Part shown: piece by piece, positions 46,040-57,420 of the stretch
Layout: each line of letters opens with the position of its first letter
How positions within the stretch are numbered: position 1 is the stretch's first letter
Assembly: GCF_949987515.2 (NCBI RefSeq)
Contig: NC_082687.1
Coordinates: forward strand, 23,172,148 to 23,236,147
Length of the DNA stretch: 64,000 nt
Direction: 5' to 3'
Source of the DNA: Delphinus delphis
Taxonomy: Eukaryota > Chordata > Mammalia > Artiodactyla > Delphinidae
Made by a program: the position numbers and the translations under genes
Notes under the pieces: generated by a model
The model's input: the letters and a program-made list of their open reading frames with translations, nothing else
Database searches by the model: none
Told to the model about the DNA's origin: nothing

Positions 46040-46040
<1 letters not shown>
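45311..46040. other. Non-coding stretch, nothing named
   Basis: 45420-45560 has the texture of an old dispersed repeat. No gene. Confidence 0.4.

Positions 46041-46133
<93 letters not shown>
46041..46133. repeat. (CA)46 microsatellite
   Basis: 93 uninterrupted bases of CA, the longest simple repeat in the window. Pure tracts of this length are usually highly polymorphic. Confidence 0.98.
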
Positions 46134-46134
<1 letters not shown>

Positions 46135-46872
46135 AGAAAACAAGCCAACTAGATTCTTCCTCCAGGGGGAGTACTTTTTCTTTTTTTTGTTTTATTCTAC
46201 TGAATAACAAATGCTGAAAAGAATTACCAAATAGGGTTTCACAACAGGTGAAACTTCCTAGGACTCTTGCTTGGAGGTTTCTAAATGGAAACTATTAATA
46301 AAAATGCAGAGAAATCACGACTTCCCAAATTGAAAGTCAGATGAAGATACTTAAGAAAATGACATACCAAAAGTCTTTCAGAGGATTTATAAAATACCTG
46401 TTTTAAGAATCAAAGGATTATCCAATCAGGAAGAAAAATTATACCACCTTTAATTAGAAATAGAACCTAATCTCAACTGTACTCATCTTTTTTCAGTGTA
46501 ACAAGACTACTTTAGATGAATAATATGCATAAGTAATTAATAAAAATATAAACTGAATACATTAAGGGATAGTTATGATGGAGGAGCTAAAACTTAAAAG
46601 AGATTTTTTGCTTGGAAATAGCCCTTGACAATGCAAACATAAATCCCTCTCATTCTGTATATTTATCCAACTATTCATGATCAGGACACCAACAGAAATT
46701 GTCACATAAGATTTTTTTTCAGAATGCTTTCTTTTTTAATGCTGTTAGAATATTTATTTACACAACTCACTATTGAAAATAAAGAAGATTTTGAAGAGCC
46801 CAAGAACTCCAGAATGAAAATCATCGATATCTTTTATTGATAATATGAGACCACAGTGCCTAAGCAGCTAAC
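46134..46872. other. Non-coding stretch, nothing recognised
   Basis: AT-rich. No repeat family or coding signal. Confidence 0.4.
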
Positions 46873-46980
46873 ATTGTTATCCTAAATATTTGTGGATTTG
46901 TTAATATTAGAATACAGTTTTCAAAAATTGTTATCCTAAATATTTGTGGATTTGTTAATATTAGAATACAGTTTTCAAAA
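46873..46980. repeat. Perfect tandem duplication of a 54-bp unit
   Basis: 46873-46926 and 46927-46980 are identical at all 54 positions (unit starts ATTGTTATCCTAAATATTTG, ends ACAGTTTTCAAAA). Identity implies a recent event, or an assembly artefact. Confidence 0.97.
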
Positions 46981-47920
46981 CTTAAGACTCAAATATTCAG
47001 ATTGGTGAGGGAAAAGGACACAGGAATTTTAATCTTTTTATTTTCAAAAATATTGGCATAAGAAGTGACTTTACCAGTCATCCTGGATGAAAACCTTACT
47101 ACTAAAGAAGGAAAGTTTAATCTTATCAGTAAATAGATTTTTATCAATGAAATGTGTTCTGAAATCGGTGCATGTTGAAAGAATTTCAAGGTCAAAAAAA
47201 AAAAAACATAAAAAGGAAAATGGCCAACATTTTCATTTTGAGAAAAAGATATAAAAGTTTTAAGATTCTAGAACATAAACATATTCCTTCATATTTAATT
47301 TCCACTTATGTAGTATAAGAAAAGATATTTAATAGGACTAAATAGCAGTACCAAATTTTAATCATGACCTTGCATATTGCTTTAATACCTATAATTAATG
47401 TTCATTTCACTCTGAAAAAACAAAGGTCTTCTAGAAACCCAGCTGTTCTAAGAAGTGCTCCAGAACTCCATTAGTCTTTAACACCTACAACATTATATTC
47501 AGGACAAATGTTTGATCCTTTAATACACTTCTTACCCATCTCCATGTATCTCTACAGTAATAGGCAGCAGGCATTGCCCACTTGATATTCATGTAGATTA
47601 CTGAGGATGGATTCATAGGCTGAATTTCCATTTATAAACTATTAGTAATAACCTGTCATCATGTGAAGAAACTACTGACACAGATGCAAAGAAAAAAAAT
47701 GTACGAACATCCTAGAATATAGACTAGAATTTATTACGAAGTAGTGACGTTTGCACCAAATGATCTGTATTCTTCCTGGGTATACTCCTTATCACTGATG
47801 TTCCTGGATCAACAAGATTCAGTCAAGCCACAGGCGACTGCGGTCGACTTTTCGCAGTGACTCGAAAAGATTTGGTTTTCCCATATTAAAAAAAAAACCC
47901 TGTAGGATATAATATGACCT
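46981..47920. other. Non-coding stretch, nothing recognised
   Basis: AT-rich except for a CpG cluster at 47835-47870. No gene or repeat named. Confidence 0.4.
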
Positions 47921-47924
47921 TGCT

Positions 47925-48055
47925 CTTAATAAGAATTTATCATCAAATTGTACAACAATGTAAATGAACTTAATGGCACAGAACTGTACACTTAAAAATG
48001 GTTAAAATGGTAAACTTTATGTTATGTATATGTTCCACAAATTAAAAAAAGAATT
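47925..48055 (+). mobile_element. L1M 3' end fragment
   Basis: CTTAATGGCACAGAACTGTACACTTAAAAATGG, TTAAAATGGTAAACTTTATG and TTATGTATATGTTCCACAAATTAAAAAAAG match the terminal wording of old L1 3'UTRs. Confidence 0.7.
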
Positions 48056-48839
48056 TAACATCAAAACACTTATTAATAATGCTGTCATATAGCATTTAAT
48101 TATAAAATAATATAATTCACATTTTTCTACTACACATCCTCACATAAAGTTTTGTTCCTATTGTATTAGCTTCTTTTACTCATAACCCTGAACTACATGT
48201 TGATCCATCAGCATTATTTATTCATTGATTCAGAATATGAATATTCTACTGCCATAAATATGAGCAGTAATCTACTGAAATGAACATTTCAGTTATGGGA
48301 CCACAGCTAGTACATACAATCATATTTTCAGTGCTGTAACCAGTGGCTTCATAAAGTCAGCTCAGCCAACATCTACTGAATTCCTATACAGCACAAAGGA
48401 CTCTCTCAGACATTTTTATTGTCATCTCAATATATGGTTGACTAACTTGTAAGCTTTACACTCATACTATAGATATATTCCTACGTAAGGCTGCTATTGA
48501 CCCCACACTGTGATCCCAAAGTCACTATGGAAATTTTCTAAGACCAAATCTTGTTGTTATCATATGTATCCTATACTTATCCTTGTATCAGACTTCTAAT
48601 CATCTTGTCTACCCTCCCCCAAACTGTCTTGCATACAAATTGTCATTCAACAAAGATACATTAGTTTAACAGTATTTCCTCCTGATTTTACTAATTATAT
48701 ATGTCCGGACAGAAAAGAGCTCTTTTCTAGCAATTTAAAAATTTAAGATATCGTACAGGTACCAGTATATAATGGTGACATTTTTTTTGCACTGCTTGTT
48801 AAAATATTAATCTACTGTGAATCCAGTGATAGAGTTCTA
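48056..48839. other. Non-coding stretch, nothing recognised
   Basis: AT-rich. Contains an 18-bp perfect palindrome at 48711-48728 (AGAAAAGAGCTCTTTTCT). Confidence 0.4.
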
Positions 48840-48848
48840 CATATTGCT

Positions 48849-49256
48849 GTATCAGGAGTTACCTAAGGATACTGCCATGGAGCAGTGGCAGTAGAGGCTG
48901 GGAATGGGGCCAGGTGCAGTGTTGGTGACTATGTGGCACCTATCTCCACCCATACATCTGCCTAGTACACCAAGGGTGACCACGGCAGTGCAATCATGGG
49001 CAATAGCTGTCACTGCCTCCGAGTAGCACAGTGCAGGCAGGGCAGGTGTGTGGATGGCGGGGCAAGCAGCACTGGTGGACACGCTGTTGCCAGAACCAAG
49101 CCAGCGTTTCCCCGAGTTTGGGTCATAAGGAAATGGCTTGATATCCAGCTGTGTATCCTGCTTTGACCCAAGGACATCATGCCAGCTGCCCTCCAACTGC
49201 ATAGACGTGCCGGCTAGGGGAAACCTAATGAGGAAGTCACTGGAAAAGTTTGATGT
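48849..49256 (-). pseudogene. GC-richer open frame, possible retrocopy, not recognised
   Basis: A 116-codon minus-strand frame (ATG at 49202, stop at 48852) in a block clearly GC-richer than its surroundings. It reads MQLEGSWHDVLGSKQDTQLD, then IKPFPYDPNSGKRWLGSGN; the second half is Ala-, Thr- and Cys-rich. The frame stays open upstream of the ATG for several codons. No signal peptide, membrane segment or domain is evident, and there is no poly(A) tail or target duplication that I can see. It may be a processed pseudogene fragment, an unknown repeat, or chance. I do not recognise the protein. Confidence 0.25.
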
Positions 49257-49499
49257 GATTTATTATGTTACTACTATCTAAAAATCAACCAAGGATTTGG
49301 AAATTGTTGGAATGATTTGTTAAGTTTAAAAGAATTTAAAGTATAACTTGTAACACTTGGGAAACTGCCTTATGATACATGTCAGTTAAGTTAGAAAATA
49401 AAATAATTATATTTAAATTTTTTCTTGTGCCTTGATTTATAGATTGATTCATCTGACCATCTGGTTAGTAATATTTTGAATATTAATTTTTCATTTAAC

Positions 49500-49640
49500 T
49501 CTCACCCCCGCCCCCTGCTTCATAAGGATGAGGGCCTATATCTACATTTGTTGACCAATATATCCCCAAAGGAAAACTTGGTGCTGGCGCGTAAGAGGCC
49601 TCAAAATATTATCCAATGAATGATTAAATAATTGAATAAA
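49500..49640 (+). mobile_element. L2 LINE 3' end-like fragment
   Basis: CATAAGGATGAGGGCCTATATC, then TTGGTGCTGGCGCGTAAGAGG and AATGAATGATTAAATAATTG resemble a degraded L2 3' end. Confidence 0.5.
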
Positions 49641-49705
49641 TATATACTTAACGAGCAATTATAATTTCCCAAGTCCCCCTAAAACCAAAGTCAACAATTC
49701 CATTT

Positions 49706-49744
49706 CACACACACACGCACACGCACACGCACACACACACACAC
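49706..49744. repeat. Interrupted (CA)n microsatellite
   Basis: About 19 CA units with three CG variants (ACGCAC). Confidence 0.9.
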
Positions 49745-52255
49745 AAATTACTGAGAACCTACTAGTGTAAGGCACTCTAGGAATTCTATGGAGGGTACGA
49801 AGATGAAGAATTACCCGGTCCCTGCTCTCAAACAAACTTAAAATCTAATGAGAGACAGAGTTTCTTGATAAAAATTAAAATCCCAAACATTTAGAGCACA
49901 CTTCTCTGCTGAACTCCACATTCTAACGACACAGGACTCTTCAAAAAATGATGTACCTAACAGCATGCATGTGGCCACACACCTGTGGTGAGTTAGCCTT
50001 GACAGTGGATAAAGGGTTTGGCGTTCCAGGATTGTGCCTGTCCTACATTGCCCGGAAGTCCTGCTCCCCTCAGTTGTGGTTCCAATGGGGAAGATATTGC
50101 ACTTTCTGATTCTCTAAGCCGTGAGAGTTGCTTCATCACCAAATGTCTTGGCTTTGCTTTGTTTTCCCTCCTTTAAAGTTAGAAAATAATGTTATGCATT
50201 TTTAATAAATACAGATGTTTTATTAATTCCACTAAATTCCGTTTGATCCCATTCTTGCGAACATGTTGCTCTTCTTGCCTAATGTGTGGAAATGGATGTG
50301 AGCACATGCTGTTCATTTTGAGAAGCAAACAACATGGATGCTTAAAGGATTTAATCAATAACTAGGCTACCAGAGAAGGAAAACAAACAATTTTGTTACC
50401 TCGTTGGTGCCTTATTTATACACATTCATAAGAAAATAAGGGAAAAAAGACATCAGAACACTTGATTTTAGTAAAATATTTTTGAGCAGTAAAGACTTCT
50501 AGAATTCACAGACTATTCCCAACATCTTCAGCTATATGGATTTGACAGGCTTTATATATGTAAAAGCATGACAATCCTTTATAATTATTAGAAGAGCACC
50601 CTTCTGGAACATCGCACCAGTCACAGATGGAGGATTCTCATCTATCATTTAGATGCCAAAAAATGAAAGGCTTTACTATGAGCAACATCAAATTTATATT
50701 CATAACATAAGGTACATCCAGATATTTAATGCCGTACACCCTGCCCCAGTTTCTCCTCGTGTGCTTGTGATCTCACTCCTAAAAATGTTGAAAGTGAAAT
50801 TTCAAAACAGCCTCACTGTGGAGGGAGTTTCTTCCACTCCAACTCTAGTGCCTAAGCCCTTTTTCTTAAACCCAGCAAGGAGACTGATTCATGCACTATT
50901 CGTGTCCCAAGCTAATAATAAGTAAAAATAACACTACCTTGAAACCTTATAAAGCTTCCATAAACGTTATGTCATTTCAGAATGGAAATTAACATCATTT
51001 TCTGAACATTCTTACAGTAACCTGCTCTGTCTTTCCTCACCATTCATTTGATAAAAGGTAAAGAAATGTTAATGCGTCTCTTAGGAAAAACCTCTCCTGA
51101 CAAATCATCACATGGAGCTAAAAGTCTCTCGATGAACAGAACCCAGACTTGTGGGAGCCAGTTGGGTTAATGCAGTAAGTATAACACAGAGTTTCTCTAA
51201 TATCAACTTCTCCATGTCTTTCCATCACCCCCGTGTTACTAAGCGATGTAATGGTGTTTTGTGCTCAGTTGAGCTTTGCTCTGTCTTGTCACTCCCAATA
51301 AAAGGATAAAGAAATAAACAATAACACACAAAAGAAGTTGGAAATGCTTTCCAGTGACACGTATTATAGATCCAAGCTAATAAAAAGTTTCATTTTCAAA
51401 GATCATAGTGCCAACAACAAAATAAATGAATACTAAATCAATGATTTACAATATATGTGTCCTACATACCGAAAAACAACAAAGTAACGGAAGAACTCCA
51501 TCTCTTATCTCTCACTTCCTTTTGTTATGTTGCATTTTGTGTCTTTGGGCAGTATTTATATTCTGAATTGAAATTTTAATACTGCATAAAACATGGTGGT
51601 AACTACTTTAAAAATCATGATACCAATTTCTCTATAAACCCTAAAAACACAAAAAGGTATGGACCTTTCCCCCAGGTGTGGCCAGACTGCCAAGCACTTT
51701 CATCTGCAGGTTGAGGAGGGACAGCAAATGGGCAGTGGCTGGAAAACAGGACATAATCTCTGCTCTAACAGGGTGTTTCCCCATCACTGTGCAAAAAACA
51801 AAAGGGGAGGAATGGCAAGAAAGTAGGTGAGGGCGATAGAGGAGGACCATGCATTTTCTTTCTCTATGGAAGAGATCATCTTTTAAGTACAATATCTTCA
51901 AGCAAAAGCAAAATGTCAGTGGAAGACAAGAGGGAATTGCAGTGGGGTTGGAGGTCCTTCACTATCTACATCACCAGCTTTTTCCCCAACACCCAAGAGG
52001 TTAAAAAACCTAACTAGAGTGTGAATTAATTGACAAACATATTAAAATAAATCGCAAAATATAAGTCTATTTTTCTTAGATGGTATAAAATGCTAAGATA
52101 AAAATAAAAACAAAGATAGAAAATAGATATTACTATCTGGTCAAGTTACCTACTAATACCATGGCCAAATAATCTGTCCTCTTCTCCAAAATTATTTCAT
52201 ATAGTTATTGTATAAAGAGGGAAAGAAATGTCATGGACTATTAAAACTCAATTTG
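49745..52255. other. Long non-coding stretch, no gene seen
   Basis: AT-rich. A 90-codon frame at 50653-50925 and an 86-codon minus frame at 51641-51901 show no domain. No repeat family that I can name. Confidence 0.4.
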
Positions 52256-52463
52256 GGGGCTTCCCTGGTGGCGCAGTGGTTGACAGTCCGCCAGCCGATG
52301 CAGGGGACACGGGTTCGTGCCCCGGTCCAGGAAGATCCCACATGCTGCAGAGCGGCTGGGCCCGTGAGCCATGGCCACTGAGCCTGCGCATCCGGAGCCT
52401 GTGTTCCACAAGGGGAGAGGCCACAACAGTGAGAGGCCCGCGTACCGCAAAAAAAAAAAAAAA
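52256..52463 (+). mobile_element. Short CHR-type SINE
   Basis: Complete head, GC body and A15 tail. No clear target duplication is visible, unlike the other short copies. The right flank runs into a MaLR LTR. Confidence 0.93.
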
Positions 52464-52482
52464 GGTTTATAATCTAGTGGGA

Positions 52483-52925
52483 TGGGGGTTACTCGTTGAA
52501 TAATGTCCCCCCAAAGTTCATGTCTACCTGAATCTCACAATGTGATCTTATTTGGAAATAGGGTCTTTGCAGATTTAATAGTTTAAATTAAGATGAAGTC
52601 ATATTAGATCAAGGTGGGCCCTAATCCATGACTGCTGACCTTATAAGAAGAGAAAACACACACAGGGAGAATGCCATGAGAATGACAGTAGGGGCAGAGA
52701 TTACAGTGATGCGTCTACAAACCAAGGACACCAAGGATTGCCAGCAACTACCAGAAGCAATGAGGGCAAGGAAGGACTCTCCTATACAGCCTTCAGAGAG
52801 AGCGTCGCCCTGCCAACACCTTGATTTCAGACTTCTGGCCTCCAGAACCCTGAGAGAATAAATTTCTATCGTTCAAAGCATCAAATTTGTGGTACTTTGT
52901 TACCGTATCCCTAGAAAACTAATAC
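52483..52925 (+). mobile_element. MaLR (MLT1-class) solo LTR
   Basis: GTTGAATAATGTCCCCCCAAAG, TTTGGAAATAGGGTCTTTGCAG, AAGATGAAGTCATATTAGATC, AGGTGGGCCCTAATCCATGACTG, GACCTTATAAGAAGAG, and an end of CTCCAGAACCCTGAGAGAATAAATTTC...CTAGAAAACTAATACGG. Standard MLT1-class LTR order. Confidence 0.88.
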
Positions 52926-52980
52926 GGTGGGCCAGATAGATATATACACAAATAAGAATTTCTATAAGAATGGATTCAGT

Positions 52981-53185
52981 TTAGTTTTTTAATAAACTTT
53001 ATTGAAGTATAGCTGATTTACGATGTTGCGTTAATTTCTGCGATACAGCAAAGTGATTCAGTTATACATATATATATTCTTTTTCATATTCTTTTCCATC
53101 ATGGTTTGTCACAGGATACTGAATATATTCCCTGTGCTCTACAGTAGGACCTTGTTGTTTATCCACCCTATATATGCTAGTTTTC
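52981..53185 (-). mobile_element. 5'-truncated L1 3' end, antisense
   Basis: TTTTTTAATAAACTTTATTGAAGTATAGC through GATACAGCAAAGTGATTCAG to GTGCTCTACAGTAGGACC: reverse complement of the last 200 bp of a young L1. The 11-bp duplication ATGGATTCAGT lies at 52970-52980 and 53186-53196. Confidence 0.92.
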
Positions 53186-53196
53186 ATGGATTCAGT

Positions 53197-54722
53197 GTCA
53201 ACAGCACCCTTTGAAATGCTCATACACACCAGGCCTCCCATATCAAAATGGCTGTCCTCGATGTAAAATTATAAAGCACAAACAATGAAGGTGGGGATCT
53301 GGGAGGAAATGGGATTTCATTATTTTTTCGGTTGTTTATGGGCCTCTTCCTATACCTTGCATTGCACTCGTGCATTCAACAGGGCGGTTGATCATTCTGA
53401 TTACAGGATAAAAGTTTTTTCGGGAGCTTTCGAGCCAGGGCTAAAAAAACACATAAAACTAAAGACATGTGAAATGAAATTACCAGTCACAGACCTGATA
53501 GGTTTCCCAAACAAGCAAGCTGCCTACAACAAGCCTCTTCATTCCCCTTACTTTCCCCTTGATCATCTAGTCCTTTCAAAGTGAAACTGCATAGGAAGTA
53601 CTTTTATCTTTGACTATGCAGCTGCTTCTGAGGTTCCCTGGCCCTTATACACCTTTCATGCAACCAATTCATCCCCATTCCAAGGGGCGTATCCAGGGAG
53701 GTGACAGCCCGACTACAATAATGCTTGGGCCACAACAAGCCCTCGGTAGAGCGATGACTAACTGATTAAATGCTTAGCGTGCCAACGCACAGAAACCGTG
53801 GAGCCAGGGATTAAGACGCCCTGCAGCACATCACCCAGGAAGTCAGCTTTCAAGCAGAGCTAAATCCGTTTTAAATAAGCTAACGTTAACATTTCCTGGG
53901 TCTCTTCCATCATCATATCTGTGCCATATTTATACTCCGGATGTATTTGAACTTAAAAAAAAATTAAAACATCTAAACCCGCTTTAAGACTGCTATATAC
54001 TGATATAAAAAGGAAACGAAAATAACAGCAAAAGACACCAGGAAATTAGAACTTCTTAGATAAACTTATCCTTGTGGTTTTTTGGTTTCATTAGAATTAG
54101 AAACAATAAGCTTTCCAGAAAGAGAGAGGAAAAGGGAGAGAGAGAGGAAAAAAAGCGAGAGAGAGCACTTAAATAACGAGAAAGCAACATGATAGAAAAA
54201 AAAAAAATCAAGTAGTCAAAAATTGTAAGAAAATGAAACTTCAATAATGTTAAAGAATGAAAAGCAGCTCCTCCTGGCAATACATGTGAAAGTGGAGAGA
54301 AGCCCCTAGAACTGCATGCAGCCCGGGAGTCTGCTCTAATCTCCTTTCCTTGCCAGCATTTCACTTCCCCTCTGACATCACACAAGTTTCAAAGGCCATC
54401 ATTCTTTCACTGAGCAATGCCTGCTTTGCCAGAAACAACATGAGGCCAGCTTTTGATTCCATTATTGGCATTTCTGCCAAAGTAAAATTTCCATGGCTTT
54501 TTCTCATCAGAGGCTATTCTAGGGCCTGGTTTTTCTACAAAACAAGGAAAGCAACTTAAATACACACGTGTGTGTATGTATTACCAATGATATCTATATT
54601 TCAGTAGAATTACCACTGCTGTAGGAACCAAAATTTAAGTCAATTGTATGCCTCAAAGTCTTGACTGTAAAAATGGCATGACGATATTAAAATAAAAATC
54701 AAGATGACATTAGAAATAGAAG
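53197..54722. other. Non-coding stretch with a purine tract
   Basis: No gene or repeat family. 54117-54155 is 39 uninterrupted purines (GA-rich), able in principle to form triplex DNA. Confidence 0.45.
54117..54155. repeat. Polypurine (GA-rich) tract
   Basis: 39 consecutive purines on the plus strand, mostly GA and GGA words. Confidence 0.9.
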
Positions 54723-54734
54723 AGACTTTGGGTG

Positions 54735-54855
54735 GGAATTCCCTGGCGGTCCAATGGTTAGAACTTGGCGCTTTCACTGCTGAAGGCCTGGGTTCAATCC
54801 CTGGTCAGGTAACTAAGATCCCACAAGACACAAGCCATGCTACGTGGCCAAAGAA
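54735..54855 (+). mobile_element. Older tRNA SINE (CHR-2-like)
   Basis: GGGAATTCCCTGGCGGTCCAATGG, GGGTTCAATCCCTGGTCAGG and AACTAAGATCCCACAAG are head and body of a tRNA-Glu SINE. AGACTTTG at 54723-54730 and 54856-54863 is the likely duplication. Confidence 0.85.
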
Positions 54856-54989
54856 AGACTTTGAGGCTGGGTGAGCTCCTGGGCGCTGCCCCGGCCCCAT
54901 GCTACCCTGGCAGCACAGTTACTCTCCCAGGAAGGTGTCTCTCCATACTTGCGTGTGCTGTGCTGCCCAGTGCTTGGGACTCTCTCCTC

Positions 54990-55263
54990 CCTATACCCTT
55001 GTAGCTCTGTTGGTTGCCCCTCAATTGTTCCTATACTAGAGAACTCCTTCCCCCTTGCTAGTCTATACAAAATCTCAACCACCCAACTTTCCTTAACTCT
55101 TCATCCGGTTTTATTTTTATCCACACTGTATCTCTCCCTCTGATATATTTGCTTTTGAGTTTTTGGTCTACTAGCAAGTGAATACCATGAGAACAGGGAC
55201 TTTGCCACATACTCAGCACCTAGAAGAGCACCTGGCTCTCACAGGCTCTCGATGAATCTTTCT
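54990..55263 (+). mobile_element. L2 LINE 3' region
   Basis: Degraded, but its end is clear: GTGAATACCATGAGAACAGGG, ACTTTGCCACATACTCAGCACC and AGAGCACCTGGCTCTCACAGG match 'atgagggcagggacttt...cagcgcctagaacagtgcctggcacat'. A SINE inserted at its very 3' end. Confidence 0.65.
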
Positions 55264-55585
55264 TTTTTTAAAATTTATTTATTTATTTATTTTTGGCTGC
55301 ATTGGGTCTTTGTTGCTGCACGTGGGCTTTTTCTAGTTGCGGCGAGAGGCACTACCCTTCGCTGAGGTGCGCGGACATCTCACTGTGGTGGCTTCTCTTG
55401 TTGCAGAGCATAGGCACGCGGGCTTCAGTAGCTGTGGGTTGCGGACTGTAGAGCGCAGGCTCAGTAGTTGTGGTGCACGGGCTTAGTTGCTCCGCGGCAT
55501 GTGGGATCTTCCCAGACCAGGGCTCGAACCCATGTTTCCTGCATTGGCAGACGGATTCTTAACCACTGTACCACCAGGGAAGCTC
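55264..55585 (-). mobile_element. Long CHR-type SINE, antisense
   Basis: TTTATTTATTTATTTATTTTTGGCTGCA start, CACGTGGGCTTTTTCTAG, repeated GGCTCAGTAGTTGTGG-like units, and an ACCACCAGGGAAGC end. The 18-bp duplication CTCTCGATGAATCTTTCT (55246-55263, 55586-55603) is perfect. Confidence 0.96.
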
Positions 55586-55603
55586 CTCTCGATGAATCTT
55601 TCT

Positions 55604-56370
55604 GGACGAAGGAATGCCTCTCACCTCTGCACTGTGTGCTGGGACTACCTTTGCAGTATTTACTCTAGAAGGAAGAGGGACTCAGACACTTGTGCTCCCT
55701 GGCTTCCTAGACTCAAATGCTTTGGAGTAGAAGAAAGATCAGGAATTGAGGAGGGAGTATACATTGATGAAAGTAAACAGATTTAGCAGTTTGAATAAAC
55801 AACTTCACTTTCAAACACCAAGAGGCCTAAGGAGCTGCATCCAGGGCTCACCTCATCTTATCACATGGCCTGGGGAAAATGTGCTGAGATGTTTGATTCA
55901 TTTCTTGCAAATCAACTTGTAAAGGTTTACACCCCACTGAGGCAGAACATAGAGTCTGGTTAGCATTTGAGTCCCTCACCAAGCAACGGGGAAAGAAACT
56001 AAGCCTACATAGGGGGATGTCTTAAAATGGCAATAGAAATTCTAAGTGAGTCTCAGGGAATTATCAAGCAGAATGTTAAATAAAGATTTCACACTACATC
56101 CAAATCTACAGCTATCTATCAATGCAGGTGAGACACAAGTATAACTTGTAGGCTGCAAATTCTAGCTGCTTTCCTTCTCCCTCCAGCAAGATATATGGAA
56201 AAGGTATTTCTGTAGACCATCGCAAGTTGGTAAAACCAAAATTCAAATGTATATGTGGTAAAGGCTATGCTGATGCCCTATATGCATATCTGCCCCTTTA
56301 CTGGGAAAGTGTAGACAAGAGCCACCTCATCAGGGAAGCTGCCACATGCCTTTCCCCCAACACCCTACAG

Positions 56371-56410
<40 letters not shown>

Positions 56411-57029
56411 CCCACAGCCAATGACCGACTGGCATCCTTGGATGACCATTCAAGGTGTGGTGTGGTTTATGCCTGCACCCTCTCTCCTTGCACCCTCACT
56501 GTGAGTTTACACCTAGCCAAAGGTAGAATCTACCCCACATGGAGCCAAGACTAAAATTTACCTGAAACCACCTCTTTGCTCAATTCTTCTCCCTTCCCTC
56601 GCCTGCATCACCTCCTCCCTTAGAGACTCTTCCGGAAGAGCATCCTCTAAATAAATCATGGCACCTGAATCCATGTCTCGGGCTCTGCATCTGAAAACCC
56701 AACATAAAACAGTATACGGCCGGGTCAGCTACTGACTTCAAATCCAAAATTAGAATTGTTTAAATTAGAATAAATTGGAGTCAATCCTACCTCATTTTAA
56801 GGTCACTTAAATTTATCAGATTCTGAGTAAGTTCAGAGAACTATGATGATACTGTACGCAGAGGAGGAACTTTCCCTATTGCAACTGACCAGTTCACTGC
56901 CCATTTATGCTGTAACAGTATTGGGTAGGAAGCTGAGCATGCCCAATTGCAGGGAAGGCCTGCAGTGTACTATAACCCGGTTTCCTTTTGTTCCTTTTCT
57001 GCACGTACAGTTGGTTGGTTGGTTTTTCT
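55604..57029. other. Non-coding stretch, old LTR-like end near 56.7 kb
   Basis: Includes a (CA)19 tract (56372-56409). At 56640-56705, CTAAATAAATCATGGCACC, GTCTCGGGCTCTGCATCTG and AACCCAACATAAAACAGT resemble the 3' end of a retroelement LTR. No gene. Confidence 0.4.
56372..56409. repeat. (CA)19 microsatellite
   Basis: Uninterrupted CA for 38 bp. Confidence 0.95.
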
Positions 57030-57034
57030 TTGCA

Positions 57035-57175
57035 TTTAAAAAAATTTTTAATTTAAGTATAGTTGATTTACAATGCTGTGTTCGTTTCTGGTGTGTAGCA
57101 AAGTGATACAGTTATACATATATATACATATTCTTTTTCATATTATTTTCCATTATGGTTTTTTACAGGTGCATT
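57035..57175 (-). mobile_element. Antisense L1 3' end, copy A
   Basis: TTTAATTTAAGTATAGTTGATTTACAATGCTG through GCAAAGTGATACAGTTATAC to TTTTACAGG. About 140 bp. Confidence 0.88.
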
Positions 57176-57189
57176 TTTTTTTAAACCTC

Positions 57190-57420
57190 CTCTTTTTTAA
57201 TTTTAATTTTTTAATGAATTTTTATTGGAGTATAGTTGATCTACAATGTTGTGTTAGTTTCTGCTGTACAGCAAAGTGAATCAGTTATACATATACATAT
57301 TTCCACTCTTTTTTAGATTCTTTTCCCGTATAGGTCATTACAGAGTACTGAGTAGAGTTCCCTATGCTATACAGTAGGTCCTTATTAGTTATCTATCTTA
57401 TATATAGCAGTGTGCGTTTG
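57190..57420 (-). mobile_element. Antisense L1 3' end, copy B
   Basis: TTTTTATTGGAGTATAGTTGATCTACAATG through GCAAAGTGAATCAGTTATAC to TATGCTATACAGTAGGTCC. Same orientation and same element end as copy A, with an AT-rich tail between. Two separate insertions side by side, or a duplicated one. Confidence 0.88.

Noticed and set aside
46041..46980. Regular repeats considered as a CRISPR array
   Set aside because: The CA tract has no spacers and the 54-bp unit occurs only twice with no spacer. Everything else is mammalian DNA.
54562..54577. Palindrome TACACACGTGTGTGTA as a regulatory E-box site
   Set aside because: It is a short CA/GT dyad of the kind microsatellite seeds often form. One CACGTG core is not enough to call a site.
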